NCBI GenBank assembly: GCA_963677695.2
Contig: CAXXUJ010000002.1
Location: 496,001 to 560,000, forward strand
DNA length: 64,000 bases
Origin: SABI01 sp963677695
GTDB taxonomy: Bacteria; Spirochaetota; Spirochaetia; Sphaerochaetales; Sphaerochaetaceae
Direction: 5' to 3'
The notes beneath the pieces are model-generated. The model saw only the letters and a program-made list of their open reading frames with translations, had not been told where the DNA came from and did no database searches. The translations under genes and the position numbers were made by a program. Below, piece after piece: positions 7,765 through 15,004 of the stretch. Positions within the stretch are counted from its first letter, which is position 1. Each line of letters opens with the position of its first letter.

Positions 7765-9492
7765 CTACTCTGAGTCTTTATCCTTAGCACTGATGAGATC
7801 ACCGAATGTGAAAGTATCGGAGTCATCGGTACCGTGGATATACTTTGAGATCTCAGACTGCTGAGAAATTCTGATTTTTTCCTTGATGGAGAGAGAAAGT
7901 TTCTGAGTGTTTGCGTTTACTTCAACGACTGCTGCAGAAATAGGATCCCCTACCTTGAAGTTTGAAAGAACTGAATCATTGTACTCTTCATCGGGACCGA
8001 TGAGGTTGTACTTTGAAATGAGTCCTTCGATATCACCGAGAACACGGACAAATACACCGAAGTCTGTAACGTTGGTGATTTCACCGCTGATGACTGAACC
8101 CTTGGGGTATTCCTGCTTGAGTGTTGTCCAGGGATTTCCTGAGAGCTGCTTCACACCGAGTCTGATGTGTCTTGTCTGAGGATCAACTCTGGTGACAACA
8201 ACATCAATCACGTCGCCTTCCTTGCAGAAGTCGTTCATGTTCTTCACTCTCTTCGTCCATGAGATATCATCAACATGGAGGAAACCGTCGATACCTTCTT
8301 CGAGATTGACGAATGCACCGTTAGCTGTGATTTTCACAACAGGCTTGGTGAATGTCATACCGATAGGATATCTGACATCGATTGTATCCCAGGGATTTTC
8401 CTCAAGCTGCTTAAGTCCGAGAGAGACTCTCTTCTTGTCGAGGTCATAACCGAGGACCTTTGCACTTACAACATCGCCGATTGAAAGGAGTTCTTTCGGG
8501 TTGTTGACTCTCTTTGTCCATGAGAGTTCTGAGATATGTGCAAGACCTTCAATGCCGGGCTCAATCTCAATGAATACACCGAAGTTGGTGATCTTTGTAA
8601 CAGGTGCCTTGACGACATCGTCGACATGGTAGCGCTGTTCGAAAGAATTCCAGGGGTCTTCAGTCATGTGCTTGAGAGAGAGATTGATCTTCTGTGATTC
8701 CGGATCAATGTTGATAAGACGGAGGTGTACGACCTCGTCCTTTGAAACGAAATCTTTCGGCTTGGTCACGTGTCCCCAGCTCATATCGTTGATATGAAGG
8801 AGTCCGTCAAATCCACCGAGATCAATAAAAGCACCGAAGCTTGTGAAGCTCTTCACTGTACCTTCTACAACGTCACCAATCTTGACTGTTGAGAAGAAGT
8901 GTTCCTTATTAATCTTAATCTGCTTTTCGAGGTATTCTCTTCTCGAAACAACTGATTTGAGTTTCATTCCTGTATGGAACTTGTCGATGATGAAATAATC
9001 GGCAACACCGATAAGTGTTTCAGGGTTCTCGACTCGAACCACATCTGCTTTGCTGAGAGGACAGAATCCGAGGAATTCATTCCCCAGGTCAACTTCGTAA
9101 CCGCCTTTAATGACTTTTACAAATTTTCCCATAACCGGATCCCGGTTTTCTGCAGCTACTTTGAGAACATCCGTTCTCTCTTTGATGTCAGCGCGCTTTT
9201 TAGAAATGACGATCTGTCCGCCTTTTCCTTCCTTGTTGACTATCAGAACCTTGACTTCGTCGCCGACGGCAGGGCTGGTGGAAAATTCATCAGAGGAAAT
9301 TCTTCCTTCAGACTTATAACCCACATCCACAAATACATACTCGTTATTGACCTGAACAACAGTACCGGTAACAAGCTGACCGTCTTCAATTTCATCAAGA
9401 GATTTAAGGTAATGCTCCTGCAACTTTGTCTGTAAATCAGCCTTCTGCTGCAGTTCTTCTTGTGTTTCCAACACTTCCTTTACTTCTTCCAC
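7765..9492 (-). CDS. rpsA: 30S ribosomal protein S1
   Basis: A 575-residue S1 protein with six S1 (OB-fold) RNA-binding domains spread over residues of about 35-535. The repeats are easy to see, for example SFTSFGAFIDLGGFDGLLHI, KITNFGVFIEIEPGIEGLAHI and KITANGAFVNLEEGIDGFLHV. S1 binds mRNA leaders on the 30S subunit and helps initiation. The start is a GTG at 9492 with AGGAG 7 bases upstream. It lies 25 bases downstream of cmk, the classic cmk-rpsA neighbourhood, and here the two are separate genes. The first repeats carry the ribosome-anchoring function in the family; the last four bind mRNA. Confidence 0.96.
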   Translation of the reverse strand: MEEVKEVLETQEELQQKADLQTKLQEHYLKSLDEIEDGQLVTGTVVQVNNEYVFVDVGYKSEGRISSDEFSTSPAVGDEVKVLIVNKEGKGGQIVISKKRADIKERTDVLKVAAENRDPVMGKFVKVIKGGYEVDLGNEFLGFCPLSKADVVRVENPETLIGVADYFIIDKFHTGMKLKSVVSRREYLEKQIKINKEHFFSTVKIGDVVEGTVKSFTSFGAFIDLGGFDGLLHINDMSWGHVTKPKDFVSKDEVVHLRLINIDPESQKINLSLKHMTEDPWNSFEQRYHVDDVVKAPVTKITNFGVFIEIEPGIEGLAHISELSWTKRVNNPKELLSIGDVVSAKVLGYDLDKKRVSLGLKQLEENPWDTIDVRYPIGMTFTKPVVKITANGAFVNLEEGIDGFLHVDDISWTKRVKNMNDFCKEGDVIDVVVTRVDPQTRHIRLGVKQLSGNPWTTLKQEYPKGSVISGEITNVTDFGVFVRVLGDIEGLISKYNLIGPDEEYNDSVLSNFKVGDPISAAVVEVNANTQKLSLSIKEKIRISQQSEISKYIHGTDDSDTFTFGDLISAKDKDSE

Positions 9493-9517
9493 TAGTATTC
9501 TCCTGATCCTAATTTGC

Positions 9518-10198
9518 CTACTCTAACACATGGTCGAGCATAGCTTGTAACACTTTTACATAAACTTCATCTATGGTCAAGTATGAGGAGTCAATATAAG
9601 TCGCATCGTGAGCAATCTTTAATGCTCCGAACTCCTTATTTCTGTCAATGACATCCCTTTCCTTGATTTTCTGTTCAATTTCATCCAGTGTGTAGCGGGT
9701 ATCCTGCTGGTTGAAACGGCGTTCAGCCCTGACCCTTGGTGACGCATCCAGAAAAAATTTGAACTGTGCTTCTGGAAATACCACTGTCGTGATATCTCTT
9801 CCTTCACACACGATATTCAGTCCGTCTTTCGCAAGTTTCCTCAAATTCTCATTCACCACTTCCCGAATCGGGATGATTGCTGAGTGCTGTGCAACCCAGG
9901 CATCCACCGCATCGGTATGGAGAAATTCTTCCACCACCGAACCATCGACTGCCAGTTTTCCCTCAATGATGCTGTAGGTGATAACTTTTGCAACTTTGAT
10001 GATCGAATCAGTTGCTTCGGGATGTATTCCACGTTCCAGAGATATATAGGTGACAGCACGGTAGAAATTTCCTGAGTTCACAAAATAATAACCGAGTTCT
10101 TCACTGATATACTTCGCAATGGTGGACTTCCCTACCCCGGCCGGTCCGTCTATTGCAACAACTGCCCCCGATAGGGTTTTAAGCGGTTCAATATTCAT
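9518..10198 (-). CDS. cmk: Cytidylate kinase
   Basis: A 226-residue (d)CMP kinase, which phosphorylates CMP and dCMP with ATP for pyrimidine nucleotide recycling. The P-loop GPAGVGKST is at residues 18-26. CEGRDITTVVFP and the ARVRAERR-type segment (PRVRAERRFNQQ) are characteristic. I start it at ATG 10198, not the TTG 10201: the ATG overlaps the TGA of rluB by one base (TGATG), and AAGGA lies just upstream. It is translationally coupled to rluB and followed by rpsA. Confidence 0.95.
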   Translation of the reverse strand: MNIEPLKTLSGAVVAIDGPAGVGKSTIAKYISEELGYYFVNSGNFYRAVTYISLERGIHPEATDSIIKVAKVITYSIIEGKLAVDGSVVEEFLHTDAVDAWVAQHSAIIPIREVVNENLRKLAKDGLNIVCEGRDITTVVFPEAQFKFFLDASPRVRAERRFNQQDTRYTLDEIEQKIKERDVIDRNKEFGALKIAHDATYIDSSYLTIDEVYVKVLQAMLDHVLE

Positions 10199-10920
10199 CA
10201 ATCAGTTCCTTTCAACAGAGAAGCTATTTCGTTCTTCTTCAGAGGACGGTAATCACCGACCTTCAGGTCTTTGAGTTCAATAGTTCCTATTCTCAAACGT
10301 ATCAGTTTTACAACGGTGTATCCAAGGAGATCGAATATTTTACGGATCTCCCTGTTCTTTCCTTCAGTGAGTGTGACATGAACCCATTTCTTGGTCTTCA
10401 GCTCAAAGCTGTTGATCTTGTAGGGAAGCTTGTTGTCTATCATAAGCCCTTTCAGAGCTTTCTTCATATCTTCCTTGAGAATGGGTTCCTTTGTCATTAC
10501 CGCATACTCTTTTTCAATACCATAGGAAGGATGAGTGATCTTGAAGGCAGCATCACCGTCATTGGTATACAGTATGAGGCCGCTCGAATCCTTATCCAGA
10601 CGTCCGATATGAAAGAGAAGATGCTTATCCTTTATATGGATGAGGTCACGCGCATACCTGTCTTCATTCGGATCGAAGTTGGAACAGATATATCCTTTAG
10701 GTTTATGAAGTGCATAATAGTAGACCGCCTCGCTTATCTCAGCGAGCATGCCGTCAACCTGTACGATATCGTCTTCATTCACCTTGACTCCAAGTTCAGT
10801 GACTCTGTTGAGGTTCACCGAAACTCTGCCATCGAGAATGATCTTCTCACAGGAGCGTCTGCTCCCGTATCCGCTTTTCGCAAGATAGCTCTGTAAACGT
10901 ATAGGATATTCTATTTTCAT
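10198..10920 (-). CDS. rluB: Pseudouridine synthase, RsuA/RluB family
   Basis: A 240-residue enzyme that isomerises a uridine in ribosomal RNA. An N-terminal S4 RNA-binding domain (RLQSYLAKSGYGSRRSCEKII, residues about 8-28) is followed by the RsuA-type catalytic domain with the conserved GRLDKDSSGL, where Asp109 is the expected nucleophile. The scpA-scpB-rluB-cmk order is common in bacteria and supports RluB, which acts on 23S rRNA. RsuA and RluE share the fold, so the exact target is inferred from context. It overlaps scpB by 4 bases and cmk by 1. Confidence 0.88.
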   Translation of the reverse strand: MKIEYPIRLQSYLAKSGYGSRRSCEKIILDGRVSVNLNRVTELGVKVNEDDIVQVDGMLAEISEAVYYYALHKPKGYICSNFDPNEDRYARDLIHIKDKHLLFHIGRLDKDSSGLILYTNDGDAAFKITHPSYGIEKEYAVMTKEPILKEDMKKALKGLMIDNKLPYKINSFELKTKKWVHVTLTEGKNREIRKIFDLLGYTVVKLIRLRIGTIELKDLKVGDYRPLKKNEIASLLKGTD

Positions 10921-11471
10921 ACTCTCTCTTCCTCATTCTGTAAAAATCGTTCTCTATCCAGCTCTGAGAGCCTTGGAAGGTCTGAAATACTCTTCAGACC
11001 AAAATGGAGAAGGAACTTCTTCGTCGTTCCGTATAATCCCGGATGTCCGGGGACGTCCTTCCGGCCGACCACGTGTATATATTCCCGTTCCAGGAGCATC
11101 CTCATGATCGAATCGCTTGATACCCCTCTGATATTCTCAACATCTCTTCTGGTAACCGGTTGAGAATACGCAATGATCGAGAGTGTTTCAAGTGCCGCGC
11201 GGGTAAGTCTTTTATCGACACGCTTCCCGTACACGCTTCTCAAGTGTTCATGTAGTTTATTCGAAGGGGTGAACTGATATCCCTGAGGAGTTGCTGCAAG
11301 GATGAGTCCACGACTTCCCTCCTCATATGAAAGTTCTAGCGAAGCGATAGCCTTGAGAATGTCAATCTCTGAAGCACCGGTGAGCTGGGTAAGTTTTTCG
11401 ATCGTCATAGGTTCGTTCTCTATGAAAAGAATAGCCTCAACAAGTTTCACTGTATCAGATAATGTAAGCAT
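10917..11471 (-). CDS. scpB: Segregation and condensation protein B
   Basis: A 184-residue ScpB, the dimeric winged-helix subunit of the SMC-ScpA-ScpB condensin complex that compacts and segregates the chromosome. Family landmarks visible are the N-terminal EAILFIENEPMTIEKL and the central block RAALETLSIIAYSQPVTRRD followed by IRGVSSDS. The start ATG touches the stop of scpA (one-base overlap at 11471), and its end overlaps rluB by 4 bases, so the genes are tightly coupled. The length is normal for the family. Confidence 0.93.
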   Translation of the reverse strand: MLTLSDTVKLVEAILFIENEPMTIEKLTQLTGASEIDILKAIASLELSYEEGSRGLILAATPQGYQFTPSNKLHEHLRSVYGKRVDKRLTRAALETLSIIAYSQPVTRRDVENIRGVSSDSIMRMLLEREYIHVVGRKDVPGHPGLYGTTKKFLLHFGLKSISDLPRLSELDRERFLQNEEERV

Positions 11472-12385
11472 TACCCCTCTTCCTCCGTATCCTCATCAAA
11501 GGAGATAACTATCGTATCATCCGAATCATCGTCCTCATCGTCCTCATCTTCAGCCGATTCCTCTTTATCCCTGTTCAACATAGGTGATGGTCTGTCAAAT
11601 TCCTCTTCTTCGTATGGAATCTCAAAGTCTTCAGAATCAGGTGCCTTGCGCAGCTGGATATCACCGAAGAGCGCATGCTGTTCGATGATGATCATACGAA
11701 ACTTCACCGCCTCAAGGACTGCAAGAAAGGCGCAGATGATATCTATTCTGGAATCCTCATGGACGATCAGGTCTATGAAGCTGATCGTTTCTTGATACTC
11801 GAACAGCTCGTTCATCAGGGTAAGTTTCTGTTTGACGCTCACTTCTTCATAGACATTGAATATCTTATCGTGAGTGACAGTAGAGAGGAGTGAAGAGAAT
11901 GTCTTGAGAAGATCCCACACATTCACTTCCTTCCATAACTGCTCGTCACCGAAGGGGAGCATGAACTGGCTTTTCTTCCTGTAGAACAGGAGGCTGTCAC
12001 TCTCTTCCGCTTCACTGAGGAGGGCGCTGTATTTCTTGAATTTCTGGTATTCAAGCAGCTGCTCGACAAGTTCCTGACGGTCTTCGTCCCAGATCTCCTC
12101 TTCAGTATCCTCGTGAGGAATCAGCATATTGCTTTTAATGAGGAGGAGATGAGAGGCCATGAGGTAGAATTCAGTAAGGTCATCCAGGTCAACCCTGGAA
12201 GCCATATTGAGGTATTCCATGAACTGATCAGTGATCTCAGCAATCGGTATCGAATATATACTGACCTGCGCCTTATCGATCAGATGAAGAAGGAGGTCCA
12301 GCGGTCCCTCGAACTGACTGATCGAATAGATGAGCTGCTCAGTAGATTCTGTGTGTGCACTCTCTGCATGAGAAGGCGTTCCCAT
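11471..12385 (-). CDS. scpA: Segregation and condensation protein A
   Basis: A 304-residue ScpA, the kleisin subunit that bridges the two SMC heads. The N-terminal domain carries the signature FEGPLDLLLHLIDKAQVSIY and IPIAEITDQFMEYL. The C-terminal winged-helix part precedes a very acidic tail (residues about 270-304, with EDEDDEDDDSDDT), longer than in most homologues and probably disordered. The start at ATG 12385 has no strong ribosome binding site; a start a few codons downstream cannot be excluded. It lies 44 bases after recA on the same strand. Confidence 0.92.
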   Translation of the reverse strand: MGTPSHAESAHTESTEQLIYSISQFEGPLDLLLHLIDKAQVSIYSIPIAEITDQFMEYLNMASRVDLDDLTEFYLMASHLLLIKSNMLIPHEDTEEEIWDEDRQELVEQLLEYQKFKKYSALLSEAEESDSLLFYRKKSQFMLPFGDEQLWKEVNVWDLLKTFSSLLSTVTHDKIFNVYEEVSVKQKLTLMNELFEYQETISFIDLIVHEDSRIDIICAFLAVLEAVKFRMIIIEQHALFGDIQLRKAPDSEDFEIPYEEEEFDRPSPMLNRDKEESAEDEDDEDDDSDDTIVISFDEDTEEEG

Positions 12386-12429
12386 ATCAGCCGATTATAC
12401 CGTATAAGAGTGATATGGGAAAGAGGAGT

Positions 12430-13503
12430 CTACTCTTCCTCGCTCTTCTGAGGAGCTTCGGAAGGGAACATGAGAGCTCGCAGATCCTTATCAAGTACTT
12501 CTGTGATATCAGTATTTGATTTCAGGAATTGAATGGCGTTGTCACGCCCCTGCCCTATCTTCTCATCGTTGTATGAGTACCAGGAACCTGATTTGTTGAC
12601 CATATCGTACTTGATGGCAGCATCAAGAATTGATCCGTAGTAGCTGAGTCCTTCTCCGAAGAGCATATCGAGTTCGATCTTCTTGAAGGGAGGTGCAACC
12701 TTGTTCTTCACGATCTTTATTCTTACCCTGTTACCCACAATTTCATCGGCACTCTTGCTGATGGATTCGATCTTCCTCACCTCGATACGTATTGAGGAAT
12801 AGAACTTCAGAGCATTACCGCCGGTGGTCGTTTCAGGGTTCCCGAACATGATTCCTATCTTCATTCGAATCTGGTTGATAAAAATAATGGTTGTATTGCT
12901 CTTCGCAAGGATACCTGTCAGCTTTCTCAGTGCCTGGGACATCAGACGAGCCTGAAGACCCATGTGAGAGTCTCCCATCTCACCGTCAATTTCAGCCTGA
13001 GGGGTGAGAGCCGCGACAGAGTCGACAACGATAATATCTACTGCACCGCTTCGTACCAGTGACTCGGTGATCTCCAGAGCCTGCTCTCCGTTGTCAGGCT
13101 GACTTATCCACAGTTCATCGGTATTCACCCCGATCTTCCGGGCGTAGACCGGATCAAGGGCATGCTCAGCATCAATGAAGGCTGCGATGCCTCCCGCTTT
13201 CTGAGCTTCGGCAATGGCATGGAGAGAAAGAGTCGTCTTACCAGAGGACTCAGGTCCGTAGATCTCAATGATTCTACCACGGGGAAACCCGCCGACACCC
13301 AGCGCTTCATCAAGAAGGATGGAACCACTGCTGATCGTAGAGATAGAAGTATCAGTCACGGAATCGGAAAGTTTCATCAGTGCGCCTTTGCCGTACTGTT
13401 TATCCATCTGGCTTCGTGCAGCTTCAAGTGCTATGAGTTTTTCTTTTGTGGCAGCTCCTTTATCGGTACTGAATGCAGGTGCAGTGTTTTTGCTCTTTGC
13501 CAT
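12430..13503 (-). CDS. recA: Recombinase RecA
   Basis: A 357-residue RecA, the DNA strand-exchange protein of homologous recombination and trigger of the SOS response. Walker A GPESSGKTT is near residue 77, Walker B (DIIVVDSVAAL) and the L2 loop region follow, with FINQIRMKIGIMFGNPETTTGGNALKF-type sequence unmistakable for RecA. AAGGAGAG lies upstream of ATG 13503. The 56-base gap to dtd shows no obvious LexA box that I recognise. The C-terminus ends in a short acidic tail (SEAPQKSEEE) as usual. Confidence 0.97.
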   Translation of the reverse strand: MAKSKNTAPAFSTDKGAATKEKLIALEAARSQMDKQYGKGALMKLSDSVTDTSISTISSGSILLDEALGVGGFPRGRIIEIYGPESSGKTTLSLHAIAEAQKAGGIAAFIDAEHALDPVYARKIGVNTDELWISQPDNGEQALEITESLVRSGAVDIIVVDSVAALTPQAEIDGEMGDSHMGLQARLMSQALRKLTGILAKSNTTIIFINQIRMKIGIMFGNPETTTGGNALKFYSSIRIEVRKIESISKSADEIVGNRVRIKIVKNKVAPPFKKIELDMLFGEGLSYYGSILDAAIKYDMVNKSGSWYSYNDEKIGQGRDNAIQFLKSNTDITEVLDKDLRALMFPSEAPQKSEEE

Positions 13504-13559
13504 TACTTTCTCTCCTTTTCTACTTGCTTCTATCTATTCTTACGTATCATATCACACAT

Positions 13560-14012
13560 CTACTTCTTGATATCCTTCGAATCAAGAATAATTGTTACCG
13601 GTCCTTCATTCGTGTAGCTCACACGCATGTGCGCACCGAATACCCCGGTCTCCACATGAAGACCGTGCGCCTTCAGTGCATGGGCAGCTTCTTCATATAT
13701 TACTTCTGCACTATCGGGAACGGCTGCCAGATTGAATGAGGGACGGTTTCCTTTTGTGGTCACAGCACAGAGAGTGAACTGACTGACAAGGAGGATGGAA
13801 CCTCCGGTATCCTGAACCGAGAGATTCATCTTCCCTTCATCATCAGTGAAAATCCTCAGGCCGATCAGCTTTCTGATGATATAGGCCAAGTCCTTCTCAA
13901 CATCATCCTCATATACTCCGAGGTAGACGAGAAGACCTGATTCTATAGCTCCGGAAATTGTATCATTTACTGTGACCGAGGCCTGTGTGACTCTCTGTAC
14001 GACCGCTTTCAT
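13560..14012 (-). CDS. dtd: D-aminoacyl-tRNA deacylase
   Basis: A 150-residue DTD, which hydrolyses D-amino acids (and glycine mischarged on tRNA-Ala) from tRNA, keeping D-residues out of proteins. The two diagnostic motifs are present: SQFTL (LLVSQFTLCA) and the Gly-cisPro loop as NEGPVT near the C-terminus. The start codon is immediately adjacent to the stop of rpe, with no spacer, so the two are probably translated together. The length is normal. Confidence 0.94.
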   Translation of the reverse strand: MKAVVQRVTQASVTVNDTISGAIESGLLVYLGVYEDDVEKDLAYIIRKLIGLRIFTDDEGKMNLSVQDTGGSILLVSQFTLCAVTTKGNRPSFNLAAVPDSAEVIYEEAAHALKAHGLHVETGVFGAHMRVSYTNEGPVTIILDSKDIKK

Positions 14013-14681
14013 TTATCTCGTCATTGCATGGAAGGAATCAACAAGTCCCCTTCTATCCGTACTCTTGAAGAAGGTAGTTCCCACTACAAGGACATCTGCT
14101 CCTGCCTGATAGAGTTTTTCAGCATTGTGAATATTCACTCCGCCGTCCACCGAGATAAGGAATTTGAGGTTGTGCTCAGTTCTATAGGCATCAAGCTCTC
14201 TGATCTTGTCATAGGTGAATTCAATGAAGGTCTGTCCGCCGAATCCGGGGTTCACGCTCATGAGGAGCACAAGTTCGACATCGGCAAGCATCTGAAAGAT
14301 TGAAGAGACTGGTGTGGACGGAACGATCGATATACCTGCGTTCACTCCAGCCTGATGAATGGAACCCACTACCTTGTGAAGGTGAGTGACAGCCTCGGCA
14401 TGAACAGTAATATAATCCGACCCGGCATCTGCAAACTGCTTGATGAATGGTTCAGGGTCCTGCACCATCAGGTGAGCATCGAACGGAAGAACGCTCTTAT
14501 CCTTCAGGTCTGCTATGAACTTCGGTCCGAATGATATATTGGGAACGAACACACCATCCATCACATCGAGATGAACCCAGTCAGCGCCTGCTGCATTCAC
14601 TTCCGCTATACCCTCTCCTGCCTTGCTGAAATCTGATGCCAGCATTGAAGGAGCAACTTTCAATTTCATATCTCTTTCCAT
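14013..14681 (-). CDS. rpe: Ribulose-phosphate 3-epimerase
   Basis: A 222-residue TIM-barrel enzyme of the pentose phosphate pathway, interconverting ribulose 5-phosphate and xylulose 5-phosphate. Metal ligands and active-site segments are visible: HLDVMDGVFVPNISFGP, FDAHLMVQDP, SVNPGFGGQTF and the second catalytic Asp in ISVDGGVN. The phosphate loop is GADVLVVGTTFF. Either ATG 14681 or ATG 14669 (giving MKLKVAPSML) could be the start; the second matches the usual N-terminus better. It appears to be the first gene of the run that continues with dtd and recA. Confidence 0.94.
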   Translation of the reverse strand: MERDMKLKVAPSMLASDFSKAGEGIAEVNAAGADWVHLDVMDGVFVPNISFGPKFIADLKDKSVLPFDAHLMVQDPEPFIKQFADAGSDYITVHAEAVTHLHKVVGSIHQAGVNAGISIVPSTPVSSIFQMLADVELVLLMSVNPGFGGQTFIEFTYDKIRELDAYRTEHNLKFLISVDGGVNIHNAEKLYQAGADVLVVGTTFFKSTDRRGLVDSFHAMTR

Positions 14682-14842
14682 ACCCTTACTTGTACCAGAA
14701 ATCGTAACATTTGTTAAGTAAAATCAGGACGATGTTTCAGAAAGAAAGAGAGGAAGGAAAACCTGCAAGTCCTATGATAAAAGGATGGCAATATACGCAA
14801 TATATTACTTACAGAAACGGAAAACAGTTCTTTTCATCTTGC

Positions 14843-14871
14843 TTGCAAGCCATCTTAATTTGTTATATAAT
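14843..14871 (+). promoter_or_regulatory. Sigma-70 promoter for greA
   Basis: TTGCAA at 14843-14848, a 17-base spacer, and a perfect TATAAT at 14866-14871. Transcription should start near 14878, giving a leader of about 127 bases before the greA ATG. This is the best-matching promoter in the window. Confidence 0.7.
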
Positions 14872-14908
14872 AGCAGAAGGATTTAAAGACGTTCCCATCG
14901 ATTCGGCT

Positions 14909-14949
14909 AAGCTATAATTGATTCTCCGCGTGAATTAAACATATAGCTT
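14909..14949 (+). promoter_or_regulatory. Leader hairpin with T-rich tail in the greA 5' UTR (candidate attenuator)
   Basis: Outer stem AAGCTAT (14909-14915) pairs with ATAGCTT (14943-14949). Inner stem TTGATTC (14918-14924) pairs with GAATTAA (14932-14938), one G-U, around a 7-base loop. The tail reads GGTTTTGTTTCGTTTC. It lies between the promoter and the start codon, so it could stop part of the transcripts early. The T-run is interrupted, so termination may be partial. The E. coli greA leader is also known to be prematurely terminated; whether this is the same logic is inference. Confidence 0.4.
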
Positions 14950-15004
14950 GGTTTTGTTTCGTTTCATAAAAAGAACGACATTTTCAGTTATAAGGACACT
15001 CCAC

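Larger units (their letters stand above)
14682..15004 (+). other. Intergenic region carrying the greA promoter and leader
   Basis: This 323-base gap between divergent rpe and greA is AT-rich. It holds a good sigma-70 promoter (14843-14871) and a leader hairpin (14909-14949) described separately, a second TATAAT at 14913-14918 with a poor -35, and the greA ribosome binding site AAGGA at 14992-14996. A 68-codon open frame at 14711-14917 has no ribosome binding site and overlaps the promoter, so I do not call it a gene. Confidence 0.6.

Noticed and set aside
14711..14917. 68-codon frame upstream of greA
   Set aside because: No ribosome binding site, overlaps the best promoter in the window, and the product has no sensible pattern.
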